In this document: one piece after another, positions 26,097 through 33,987 of the stretch | Position numbering within the stretch: the stretch's first letter is position 1 | Layout of the letters: each line of letters opens with the position of its first letter | NCBI GenBank assembly: GCA_905215595.1 | Contig: CAJMQZ010000002.1 | Span: 1-48,358 of the forward strand | Direction of reading: 5' to 3' | DNA length: 48,358 nt | From: an uncultured bacterium | GTDB lineage: Bacteria; Bacillota; Clostridia; Oscillospirales; Ruminococcaceae | Notes under the pieces: model-generated | The model's database searches: none | What the model was told of the DNA's origin: nothing | Seen by the model: only the letters and a program-made list of their open reading frames with translations | Translations under genes and position numbers: made by a program

Positions 26097-26939
26097 ATGA
26101 AACAAAAACTGATTTTTTTAGATATCGATGGCACTCTGCTGCCCCCGGGCGAGATGCTGATCCCCCAAAGCACGGTGGAAGCGCTGCGCAAGGCGCACGC
26201 CAACGGCCATAAATTGTTTCTGTGCACCGGGCGCAACCTGCGCATGACCCAGCCGCTGCTGGACTATGGTTTTGATGGCGCGGTGTGCAGCGCAGGCGGT
26301 TATGTGTTCTGCGGGGACAAGGTGCTGGTAGACCTGCCTATGGAGCCGCAGCTGGCAAAGGACGTGCGCAGCGCCATGGAGCGCCACGGTGTAGAGTGCA
26401 CGCTGGAAGCGCGGGATGCCACCTACGGCAGCCTGAAGATGATCGAGCGCTGGAGCTTCACCCACCGGGATGCAGGCCCCCTGAACAGCGAAGCCGCCCG
26501 CTGGCGCAAGGCCATGGAGGACGGCATGACCATGAGTCCGCTGGCCGAGTACAAGGGCGAGCCGCTGTATAAGATCGTATATATCGCAGAGCGCAGCGAG
26601 GACTTGAACGAGGCCAAGCGCCTGTACGAGGACAGATTCGTGTTCTGCGAGAGCAAGCTGGACGGTCTGGACGGCGGCTATGTGAACGGCGAACTCATCA
26701 ACCGTAGGTTTGATAAGGGACGCGGCATCAAGGCCGTCTGCGACTATCTCGGCGTGCCCCTGCAGGACAGCATCGGCTTTGGCGACAGCGACAACGATCT
26801 GCAAATGACCGATGTGGTCGGCATCAGCGTCTGCATGGCCAACGGCTCTGCAAACCTGAAGCAGCGCTGCGACCGCATTGCCCCCTCGGTGTATGAGGAC
26901 GGCATTGCCAAGGAGTTTACAGCCTTGGGGCTGATTTGA
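26097..26939 (+). CDS. Cof-type HAD-family sugar-phosphate phosphatase
   Basis: A 280-residue HAD hydrolase of the Cof/IIB type, enzymes that dephosphorylate sugar phosphates or similar small metabolites. Motif I is FLDIDGTLL (about 7-15) with the nucleophile and acid Asp pair, motif II is LCTGRN, the IIB cap lies in the middle, and motif IV is GFGDSDNDLQM (about 223-233). Length is typical. Start ATG follows GAGGAA. Coupling to a LacI regulator suggests control of a sugar-phosphate pool; the substrate is unknown. Confidence 0.88.
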   Translation: MKQKLIFLDIDGTLLPPGEMLIPQSTVEALRKAHANGHKLFLCTGRNLRMTQPLLDYGFDGAVCSAGGYVFCGDKVLVDLPMEPQLAKDVRSAMERHGVECTLEARDATYGSLKMIERWSFTHRDAGPLNSEAARWRKAMEDGMTMSPLAEYKGEPLYKIVYIAERSEDLNEAKRLYEDRFVFCESKLDGLDGGYVNGELINRRFDKGRGIKAVCDYLGVPLQDSIGFGDSDNDLQMTDVVGISVCMANGSANLKQRCDRIAPSVYEDGIAKEFTALGLI

Positions 26940-26958
26940 GATCTCTTTTAGTAAAAAC

Positions 26959-26994
26959 AGGGCAGGGGAACATCCGCAGACGTTCCCCTGCCCT
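26959..26994. terminator. Perfect 13-base hairpin between convergent genes
   Basis: AGGGCAGGGGAAC (26959-26971) pairs with GTTCCCCTGCCCT (26982-26994). The better T-tract (GTTTTTAC) is on the minus strand; the plus strand has only TAAAATT. It lies between the HAD gene and luxS. Confidence 0.65.
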
Positions 26995-27029
26995 AAAATT
27001 ATAAATAATACTTTCGCATCATTTGGTAA

Positions 27030-27066
27030 CAAAAAGAGCGCTGCACGGTATTTTGTGCGGCGCTCT
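27030..27066 (-). terminator. Terminator of the pyk-luxS unit
   Basis: Read on the minus strand, a 12-base stem (AGAGCGCCGCAC / GTGCAGCGCTCT, one G-T pair) is followed by TTTTTG, directly behind the luxS stop. Confidence 0.8.
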
Positions 27067-27081
27067 CTTTATATTGACAGA

Positions 27082-27534
27082 TCAGTAGTGCAGATCCTCT
27101 GCGGTCAGGCCTTCCAGCACAGGCAGCATGGCAGCGGCCTCGGCCTTGGCGGCAGGCAGATCCATATCGCGGTAGTTGCCGCACTCCACCTCGCTGGCAC
27201 CGGGCACGGCGCCCTCAAAATCGGCCATAAAGCGGTAGGCGTCCACCGTCAGCTGCAATGCCTGCGCCGGGGTCAGCCCCCGGGTAAGCAGGTAAAAGCC
27301 GGTGCGGCAGCCCATGGGGCCAACATAGATCACCCCGTCCTTCACGGCGCTGTTGCGCGCGTAGGTGGCAAACAGATGCTCCAGCGTGTGGGCGGCAGCA
27401 GTGGTCAGGTAATCGCCCTGATTGGGCTTTTTCATGCGGATGTCCCAGGTGAGCACATCGCCGTCCTGACGGCTCAGGTACATCCCGCGCTCCAGCCGGG
27501 TGTGATCCACGCAAAAGCTTGCGATACGTTCCAT
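27082..27534 (-). CDS. luxS: S-ribosylhomocysteine lyase (AI-2 synthesis)
   Basis: A 150-residue LuxS, which splits S-ribosylhomocysteine to homocysteine and DPD, the precursor of autoinducer-2, in the activated methyl cycle. The metal-binding HTLEH is at 49-53, MGCRTGFYL carries the catalytic Cys, and VECGNY the third metal ligand. Length is slightly short of the usual ~155. It starts 22 nt behind pyk on the same strand and has no promoter in that gap, so it is expected to be co-transcribed with pyruvate kinase. Confidence 0.96.
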   Translation of the reverse strand: MERIASFCVDHTRLERGMYLSRQDGDVLTWDIRMKKPNQGDYLTTAAAHTLEHLFATYARNSAVKDGVIYVGPMGCRTGFYLLTRGLTPAQALQLTVDAYRFMADFEGAVPGASEVECGNYRDMDLPAAKAEAAAMLPVLEGLTAEDLHY

Positions 27535-27556
27535 ACTACGGTTCTCCTTTTATGCC

Positions 27557-29308
27557 TTAGCCCTGCAGGCGCTGCACACTGCCGTGTGCGCAGTCCACAG
27601 CCACCATCAGACCATCGCGGATGTGGCTGGTAGCACCGGCGGCACCCACAACGGTGGGCTTCAGCAGTGCCTTGCCGGCAATAGCGGCGTGGCTGTTCAG
27701 GCCGGGCTCCTCTACCACCAGAGCGGCAGCGTCGCGCACAAAGCTCAGCATCTCGTTGCTGGTGGAGGGAACCACCAGCACCATGCCGGGCTTGAACTTG
27801 GCGCGTACCTCGTCCATGGTGCGGCAGACGCAGGCCTTGCCGCTGGCAACATCATTGTTCTCGGGGCCGACGCCTACGCCGGTAGCCAGACAGTTGCCCA
27901 CCATGTGGATCTTGATCATGTTGGTGGTGCCGGAAACGCCCACGGGCACGCCTGCGGTCACAACAGCCAGCTCGCCGTTGTGCAGGTAGCCGTTCTCCTT
28001 GGCCAGAGCGGTGGACATCTCGATCAGCTCATCGGTGCTGTGTGCCAGAGACATCATCAGCGGGGTGATGCCCCAGCTCAGGGACAGCTGACGCTGCACC
28101 TGCTCGCGCATGACGCAGGCAATGATGGGCTGCTGCGGGCGGTACTTGCTCAGCAGGCGGGCGGTGGTGCCGGACTCGGACACGGTCACGATGGCGGCGG
28201 CGTTCACATCCCGTGCGGTCAGGCAGGCGGCATGGGCGGTAGCGTCAGAGACGCTGATCTTGCCGGGGTTGAAATCCATCGTGCGGCCGCGCAGATGGAA
28301 GCCCTCCTGCTCAGTGCGCTCGGCAATGGCAGACATGGTCTTGAGCGCCTCCACGGGGTAGGCACCGGCAGCGGTCTCACCAGACAGCATAATGGCAGAA
28401 GTACCGTCGTAGATGGCGTTTGCCACGTCCGAGATCTCGGCGCGGGTGGGGCGGGGGTTCACGATCATGCTGTCCAGCATCTGGGTGGCGGTGACGATGG
28501 GCTTGCCGAAGGAGAAGGAGCGGTCGATGATGGTCTTCTGGATGCCGGGCAGCTCGGTGAAGTCGATCTCCACGCCCAGATCGCCACGGGCCACCATCAC
28601 GGCGTCGGCAGCGGCCAGAATGCTGTCGATGTTGTTCACGCCCTCGCGGTTCTCGATCTTTGCAATGATGCGGATGTTGGAATCGTACTGGTTCAGCAGG
28701 TTGCGGATATCGTACACGTCCTGTGCGGTGCGCACAAAGGAAGCTGCGATGAAATCATAGCCCTGCTGGATGCCGAAGATGATATCATCCTTATCGCGCT
28801 GGCTCATATACGGCATAGACAGGTGCACGCCGGGCACGTTGACGCCCTTCTTGTTCTTGATCTTGCCGCTGTTCAGTACGGTGCAGACGATGTCGGTGTC
28901 GTTCACGGTCTGGATCTGCAGCTTGATCAGGCCGTCATCCAGCATGATGGTGCCGTTCGGCTCCACGTCCATGGGCAGATCCTTGTAGGTGATGGAGCAG
29001 ATCTCGTTGGTGCCCTCTACATCGCGGGTGGTCAGGGTAAAGGTCTGGCCGGCAACCAGATTCTCAACGCCGTTCTTGAAGTCCTTCAGGCGGATCTCGG
29101 GGCCCTTGGTGTCCAGCAGTGCAGCCACGGGCTTGCCCAGCTCCTCGCGCAGAGCCTTCAGCTTTTCAAGGCGACCCAGATGCTCCTCGTGAGAACCGTG
29201 GGAAAAATTGAAACGGGCCACGTTCATGCCATTGGCAATCAGATCGCGCAGAACGCCTTCCTTATCGGTGGAAGGGCCAAGGGTGCAAATAATTTTTGTC
29301 TTTCTCAT
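27557..29308 (-). CDS. pyk: Pyruvate kinase with C-terminal PEP-utiliser domain
   Basis: A 583-residue pyruvate kinase, making pyruvate and ATP from phosphoenolpyruvate. The start RKTKIICTLGPSTD, the active-site MVARGDLGVEIDFTELPG and VTATQMLDSMI are diagnostic. After the ordinary C-terminal domain a further ~110 residues (about 470-583) form the PEP-utiliser 'swivelling' domain with EEPGLNSHAAIAGKAL, as in Bacillus and relatives; its His is kept. The start is the ATG at 29308 with GACGGAGG upstream; an in-frame extension to 29452 lacks a ribosome binding site. It heads a two-gene unit with luxS. Confidence 0.95.
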   Translation of the reverse strand: MRKTKIICTLGPSTDKEGVLRDLIANGMNVARFNFSHGSHEEHLGRLEKLKALREELGKPVAALLDTKGPEIRLKDFKNGVENLVAGQTFTLTTRDVEGTNEICSITYKDLPMDVEPNGTIMLDDGLIKLQIQTVNDTDIVCTVLNSGKIKNKKGVNVPGVHLSMPYMSQRDKDDIIFGIQQGYDFIAASFVRTAQDVYDIRNLLNQYDSNIRIIAKIENREGVNNIDSILAAADAVMVARGDLGVEIDFTELPGIQKTIIDRSFSFGKPIVTATQMLDSMIVNPRPTRAEISDVANAIYDGTSAIMLSGETAAGAYPVEALKTMSAIAERTEQEGFHLRGRTMDFNPGKISVSDATAHAACLTARDVNAAAIVTVSESGTTARLLSKYRPQQPIIACVMREQVQRQLSLSWGITPLMMSLAHSTDELIEMSTALAKENGYLHNGELAVVTAGVPVGVSGTTNMIKIHMVGNCLATGVGVGPENNDVASGKACVCRTMDEVRAKFKPGMVLVVPSTSNEMLSFVRDAAALVVEEPGLNSHAAIAGKALLKPTVVGAAGATSHIRDGLMVAVDCAHGSVQRLQG

Positions 29309-29457
29309 GCAATATACCTCCGTCAACTCTCTCTTACCTATATCCGGCACAGCATCCCTGCAGGCTGCTGTGTATGACCAAGGGGAACAAAAAGTTCCCG
29401 GTACAGCGGGTTGGTTTATATGGCAGAGTGGGAAAACCCAAAACTCTACCACCTATT

Positions 29458-29486
29458 ATTATAATCCTTCCGGCGCAAGAGAGCAA
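29458..29486 (-). promoter_or_regulatory. Promoter of pyk-luxS
   Basis: On the minus strand TTGCTC (29486-29481), 17-nt spacer, TATAAT (29463-29458). It leaves a leader of about 140 nt that contains short hairpins (GGGAAC/GTTCCC and CACAGCA/TGCTGTG) but nothing I recognise as a riboswitch. Confidence 0.75.
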
Positions 29487-29646
29487 GAGGAATTTTTGCT
29501 TGAATACAAGTTTTTGCATTTGTTTCTGTCTGTGGGAATGATTGTAAAATTTTTAACGATGTGCCGCAGCTTTCTGCGTGCTGCCTGACAGAGGAAAACT
29601 GCTGCAAAACGTAAAAACTGATAAGACCGCACAAGGCTGCTTCCTC

Positions 29647-29675
29647 TTGCATCCGAGGGGCTTTTTGCTTATAAT
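29647..29675 (+). promoter_or_regulatory. Promoter of deoB-pdp
   Basis: TTGCAT (29647-29652), 17-nt spacer, TATAAT (29670-29675). Confidence 0.8.
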
Positions 29676-29732
29676 AAGGGTAATAAAGTAGTACTGTTCC
29701 GGGGCGCGCCCCGGAGAAATGGAGTGACCATT

Positions 29733-30911
29733 ATGGAAAAACGCGTTTTTCTGATCGTTCTGGACAGCTTTGGCATTGGCGCAGAGCCGGACGCCGCTGC
29801 CTTTGGCGATGCAGGCACCAACACCCTGGGTGCCATTGCGAACCACCCCAATTTCAATTGCCCCAACCTGCGCAAGCTGGGCTTGTTCAACATTGACGGC
29901 GTGACCGCAGGGGAAAAGACGGATGCCCCGGCGGCTGCCTTTGCCCGCCTACAGGAGCAGAGCATGGGCAAGGATACCACCATCGGCCACTGGGAGATCG
30001 CCGGTGTGGTCAGCCCGGAGCCGCTGCCCACCTTCCCCGAGGGCTTCCCGGAGGAGCTGATCCGGGAGTATGAGCAAAAGACCGGCCACAAGGTGCTGTG
30101 CAACAAGCCCTATTCCGGCACGCAGGTACTGAAGGATTACGGCGAACAGGCCATGCGGGAAAATGCCCTCATCGTCTACACCAGCGCTGACAGCGTCTTT
30201 CAGGTGGCTGCCAACGAGGAGCTTGTACCGGTGCAGGAACTGTACCGCTACTGCGAGATCGCCCGGGAAATGCTCAAAGGCAAATACGGCGTAGGACGTG
30301 TGATCGCCCGCCCCTTCCTTGGCAACAGCGCGGATACCTTCTACCGCACCACCAACCGCCACGACCTGAGCCTGAAACCGCCCCGCGCCACCATGCTGGA
30401 TCTGCTGAAGGATGCCGGTAAGGACGTGATCGCCGTGGGCAAGATCTACGATATCTTTGACGGCGAGGGCGTGACCGAAAAGATCAAGACCACCGGCAAC
30501 ACCAACGGCATCGCCTTTACCAAGGCCTTGCAGACCCGGGATTTTGAAGGCCTTGCCTTCGTGAATCTGGTGGACTTTGATATGCTCTACGGCCACCGCC
30601 GCGACGTGGCAGGCTACGCTGCCGCCGCCACCGAGTTCGACCGTTTTCTGGCTGATTTCCTGCCGGGAATGCGGGAGGGTGACCTGCTCATGATCACCGC
30701 CGACCACGGCTGCGACCCTTCTTACACCAAGACCACCGACCATACCCGCGAGTATGTGCCGTATCTGGTCTGCGGCAAGGGTGTGAAGGCGGGGACGGAT
30801 CTGGGCACCAAGCTGTGCTTCGGCACCATCGCCCAGACCATCTGCGAATATCTGGAAGTGGACGCCTCCACGCTGGACGGCCAGAGCGTATGGCAGGAGA
30901 TCCGGGCATAA
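29733..30911 (+). CDS. deoB: Phosphopentomutase
   Basis: A 392-residue phosphopentomutase, which interconverts (deoxy)ribose-1-phosphate and -5-phosphate, linking nucleoside breakdown to the pentose pathway. It belongs to the alkaline phosphatase superfamily; the metal-binding start KRVFLIVLDSFGIGAEPDA, GKDTTIGHWEIAG, and DLLMITADHGCDP with HTREYVP near the end are all present. Start ATG at 29733 follows GGAG by eight bases; the GTG at 29724 overlaps that site. pdp follows after 38 nt. Confidence 0.96.
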   Translation: MEKRVFLIVLDSFGIGAEPDAAAFGDAGTNTLGAIANHPNFNCPNLRKLGLFNIDGVTAGEKTDAPAAAFARLQEQSMGKDTTIGHWEIAGVVSPEPLPTFPEGFPEELIREYEQKTGHKVLCNKPYSGTQVLKDYGEQAMRENALIVYTSADSVFQVAANEELVPVQELYRYCEIAREMLKGKYGVGRVIARPFLGNSADTFYRTTNRHDLSLKPPRATMLDLLKDAGKDVIAVGKIYDIFDGEGVTEKIKTTGNTNGIAFTKALQTRDFEGLAFVNLVDFDMLYGHRRDVAGYAAAATEFDRFLADFLPGMREGDLLMITADHGCDPSYTKTTDHTREYVPYLVCGKGVKAGTDLGTKLCFGTIAQTICEYLEVDASTLDGQSVWQEIRA

Positions 30912-30949
30912 AACGCCCTCAAAAACAGTAAGAACAGGAGCGTGAAACG

Positions 30950-32269
30950 ATGCGTATTTATGATCTGATCGCAAAAAAGCGCGACGGCGGCACCCACACC
31001 CGGGAGGAGCTGGAAGCTATTGTCAACGGCTTCGTCAGCGGGGAAGTGGCCGATTATCAGATGGCCGCATGGATGATGGCGGTGTATCTGCGCGGCATGA
31101 CCAATGAGGAGACCGCCGAACTGACCGATGTAATGGCGCACAGCGGCGTGATGGTAGACCTTTCTCCCATTCCGGGCATCAAGGTGGACAAGCACTCCAC
31201 CGGCGGCGTGGGCGACAAGACCACGCTGGTCATTGCGCCCATCGTGGCGGCCTGCGGGGTGAAGATCGCCAAAATGAGCGGCCGGGGCTTAGGCCACACC
31301 GGCGGCACCATTGATAAAATGGAGAGCGTGCCCGGCACAAAGACCGCCCTCTCGCAGGAGGAGTTTTTTGCACAGGTGAACCAGATCGGTCTGTCGGTCA
31401 TCGGCCAGAGCGAGGGTATCGCTGTGGCGGATAAAAAGATGTACGCCCTGCGGGACGTTACCGCCACCGTCAGCTGCATCCCGCTGATTGCGTCCAGCAT
31501 CATGTCCAAAAAGCTGGCCTCCGGTTCGGACGCCATCCTGCTGGACGTCACCACCGGCACCGGTGCATTTATGAAAACTGTTGACCAGAGCATTGAGCTG
31601 GCGCAGCTGATGGTCGCCATCGGCACCCACCATGGCCGCCGGGTAGCCGCCATGATCACCGATATGGACACCCCGCTGGGGCACAACATCGGCAACAGTC
31701 TGGAAGTGATGGAGAGCATGGACGTGCTCAAAGGCCACGGCCCGGCAGACCTGACCGAGGTGTGCCTGCAATTGGCGGCCAACATGCTGGTACTGGCAGG
31801 CAAGGGCGATGCCGCCCACTGCCGCGCTATGGCTGAGGCTGTCATTGCGGACGGCTCTGCCTTTGAAAAGTGCAAGGAAATGTTTGCCGCGCAGGGCGGC
31901 GACATTCGGGTGCTGGATGATTACAGCCTGTTTGCACAGCCCGCTGCCAGCTACGAACTGCTGGCCGAGCAGGACGGCTACATTGTGGCCAACGATGCGG
32001 AAAAGATCGGTTCTGCCAGTGTGCTGCTGGGCGCAGGCCGCCAAAAAAAAGGCGACCCGCTGGACTTTGCCGCCGGTATCACCCTGCACAAAAAGCGCGG
32101 TGACTACGTCCATAAGGGCGAAAGCCTTGCCACCTTCTACGGCGCAGCGGACAAGTTTGAAGCTGCCGCAGCCGAGTACCGCAGCGGCCTTGTGTACGGC
32201 GCTGAAAAGCCGGAGGAAGCCCCGCTGGTGTACGCCCTTGTCACAAAGGACGGCGTAGAGCGGTACTGA
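30950..32269 (+). CDS. pdp: Pyrimidine-nucleoside phosphorylase
   Basis: A 439-residue member of the thymidine/pyrimidine nucleoside phosphorylase family, which releases the base and (deoxy)ribose-1-phosphate that deoB then isomerises. The signature KHSTGGVGDKTTLV (about 81-94) and SGRGLGHTGGTIDKME (about 112-127) are present, and the C-terminal domain is complete. Size and close pairing with deoB fit the Bacillus Pdp type better than DeoA, though specificity cannot be proven by eye. Start ATG follows ACAGGAG. Confidence 0.93.
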   Translation: MRIYDLIAKKRDGGTHTREELEAIVNGFVSGEVADYQMAAWMMAVYLRGMTNEETAELTDVMAHSGVMVDLSPIPGIKVDKHSTGGVGDKTTLVIAPIVAACGVKIAKMSGRGLGHTGGTIDKMESVPGTKTALSQEEFFAQVNQIGLSVIGQSEGIAVADKKMYALRDVTATVSCIPLIASSIMSKKLASGSDAILLDVTTGTGAFMKTVDQSIELAQLMVAIGTHHGRRVAAMITDMDTPLGHNIGNSLEVMESMDVLKGHGPADLTEVCLQLAANMLVLAGKGDAAHCRAMAEAVIADGSAFEKCKEMFAAQGGDIRVLDDYSLFAQPAASYELLAEQDGYIVANDAEKIGSASVLLGAGRQKKGDPLDFAAGITLHKKRGDYVHKGESLATFYGAADKFEAAAAEYRSGLVYGAEKPEEAPLVYALVTKDGVERY

Positions 32270-32309
32270 GACCGGACAGCAGGGGGAAACCCTGTTTTTC
32301 CGTGAAAAT

Positions 32310-32345
32310 GCAATGCCGGGCAGCCCGCAGGCGGCCCGGCATTGC
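32310..32345 (+). terminator. Perfect hairpin behind pdp
   Basis: GCAATGCCGGGC (32310-32321) / GCCCGGCATTGC (32334-32345), 12 bases with no mismatch. The T-tract behind it is weak, so it may stall or protect rather than terminate fully. Confidence 0.6.
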
Positions 32346-32419
32346 TCTTATGACAATAATTTTTCTGCTGAGGATGCCCAAAGCGTACGCGGTGGGCATT
32401 CTAAATCGTTTTGCCCCAA

Positions 32420-32456
32420 GGGACTGCTGCACAAAGCTATGCGGCAGCCCCTTTTT
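32420..32456 (+). terminator. Terminator behind deoB-pdp
   Basis: GGGACTGCTGC / GCGGCAGCCCC (one mismatch, one G-T pair) followed by five T. The pdp-trkA gap (32270-32622) otherwise holds only the hairpin at 32310 and the trkA promoter. Confidence 0.75.
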
Positions 32457-32558
32457 GCGTTTTCACGCTGCAAATTGGCCTTTTGCACAAAGGAACTGTC
32501 GCTTTTTTGGCAATTCGCTGTATTTGCGGGGCAAACGGTAGAACTTTGCGGCGGGATA

Positions 32559-32567
32559 TGGTATACT
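32559..32567 (+). promoter_or_regulatory. Extended -10 promoter of trkA-trkH
   Basis: TGG followed by TATACT (32562-32567). The -35 position at 17 nt reads TAGAAC and is poor, so the extended -10 carries the signal. Confidence 0.6.
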
Positions 32568-32622
32568 ATGCTGTACTTGTATGCCCCGGGGAAAGGGGCT
32601 GCCAAAGGAGAAAGGACTTGTT

Positions 32623-33975
32623 ATGAAGATCATTCTGGTGGGCGGCGGCAAGGTCGGCACGGCTCTGGCGCGCCAGCTCAGCGAGGAAGGCCACAACGTG
32701 ACTGTGGTGGACACCAACAAAGCGCGCGTGGAGCACCTGACCGAAAGCTACGACGTGCTGGGCATTGTGGGCAATGGCTCGTCCATCACCACCCTGTCCG
32801 AGGCCGGCATTGAGGATGCGGACGTGTTCATTGCGGTCACCGGCTCGGACGAACTGAACCTGCTTTGCTGCATGTTCGCCAAAAAGGCGGGCCACTGCCA
32901 CGGCATTGCCCGCGTGCGCAATCCGTCCTACAGCCACGAGCTGGACTTTATCAAAAAGCAGATCGGCATTTCCGCCATCATCAACCCGGAAATGGCAGCG
33001 GCAAAGGAGATCTCTCATCTGCTGCGGTTCCCCGGTGCCAGCAAGATCGATACCTTTGCGGACGGCCGTGTGCGGCTGATCAAGTTTGCGCTGCCCGATG
33101 CACTGGACGGCGTAGCCATCCGCGAGATCCCCACCCGGCTCAAGAGCGATATTCTGGTGTGCGCGGTGGAGCGTGAGGGCGGGGTCATCATCCCCAACGG
33201 TAACTTTGTGCTGCAAAAGGGCGATCAGGTCACTTTCCTTGCTACGCAGGAAAAGGCCCATGCCTTCTTCCAGCAGCTGCATCTGCCGGTGCAGCCGGTG
33301 CGCAACGCCCTGATCGTGGGCGGCGGTGCCATTGCCTACTACCTCAGTCAGGAACTGCTGGAAAACCACGTGCGGGTGCGCATTGTGGAGCGGGACGCTG
33401 CCCGCTGCGTAGAACTGGCCGAGCAGCTGCCCGGCGCACAGATCCTGAACGAGGACGGCTCCAACCGCGAGTTTCTGCTTTCCGAGGGTCTGGAATCCAC
33501 CGAAGCTTTCGTGGCACTAACCAACATCGACGAGGAGAACGTGCTGCTGACCCTGTTTGCCAAAAAGCACTCTCACGGCAAGCTGGTGACCAAGGTCAAC
33601 CGTCTGGAATTTGACGATATTCTGGCCGGGCTGGATCTGGGCAGCGTGGTCTACCCTAAGTACATGACCTGTGACTACATCGTGCAATACGTCCGCGCCC
33701 TGCAAAACGAGGCGGGCAACAACATCAAGACTCTGTACCGCATACTGGACGACCGCGTGGAGGCACTGGAATTTACGGTGCACGAGGAGAGCGACGCTAC
33801 CGGTGTGCCCCTGAGTCAGCTGCACCTGAAAAAGAACCTGCTGCTGTGCTGCATTACCCGCGGCAGCAAGATTTTGATCCCCCGCGGCGGCGACCAGATC
33901 CAGGTGGGCGACAACGTCATCGTGGTCACGCTGGAGCATGGTCTGCACGATCTGCGCGATATTGTGGAGCACTGA
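32623..33975 (+). CDS. trkA: Trk potassium uptake regulator TrkA
   Basis: A 450-residue peripheral protein with two RCK (KTN plus TrkA_C) units that bind NAD(H) or ATP and gate the TrkH channel. The first Rossmann start is MKIILVGGGKVGTALARQL (1-19); the second is ALIVGGGAIAYYLSQELL near residue 228. Each is followed by a TrkA_C half (VLQKGDQVTFLA; ITRGSKILIPRGGDQI). Start ATG at 32623 follows AAAGGAGAAAGGA; a frame beginning at 32581 is longer by 14 codons but has no ribosome binding site. trkH starts 12 nt downstream. Confidence 0.95.
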   Translation: MKIILVGGGKVGTALARQLSEEGHNVTVVDTNKARVEHLTESYDVLGIVGNGSSITTLSEAGIEDADVFIAVTGSDELNLLCCMFAKKAGHCHGIARVRNPSYSHELDFIKKQIGISAIINPEMAAAKEISHLLRFPGASKIDTFADGRVRLIKFALPDALDGVAIREIPTRLKSDILVCAVEREGGVIIPNGNFVLQKGDQVTFLATQEKAHAFFQQLHLPVQPVRNALIVGGGAIAYYLSQELLENHVRVRIVERDAARCVELAEQLPGAQILNEDGSNREFLLSEGLESTEAFVALTNIDEENVLLTLFAKKHSHGKLVTKVNRLEFDDILAGLDLGSVVYPKYMTCDYIVQYVRALQNEAGNNIKTLYRILDDRVEALEFTVHEESDATGVPLSQLHLKKNLLLCCITRGSKILIPRGGDQIQVGDNVIVVTLEHGLHDLRDIVEH

Positions 33976-33987
33976 CGGAGGCGGACT

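Larger units (their letters stand above)
29309..29732. other. Divergent intergenic region pyk / deoB
   Basis: A 424-base gap. It holds the pyk promoter and leader on the minus strand and the deoB promoter on the plus strand. The middle (29487-29640) is AT-rich, with A- and T-tracts and no supported gene. Confidence 0.6.

Noticed and set aside
27584..29377. 597-codon plus-strand open frame opposite pyk
   Set aside because: Mirror of pyruvate kinase codons, rich in His, Gly and Val, with no start signal.
29309..29450. Riboswitch in the pyk leader
   Set aside because: Only short isolated hairpins are seen; no conserved riboswitch core that I can recognise.
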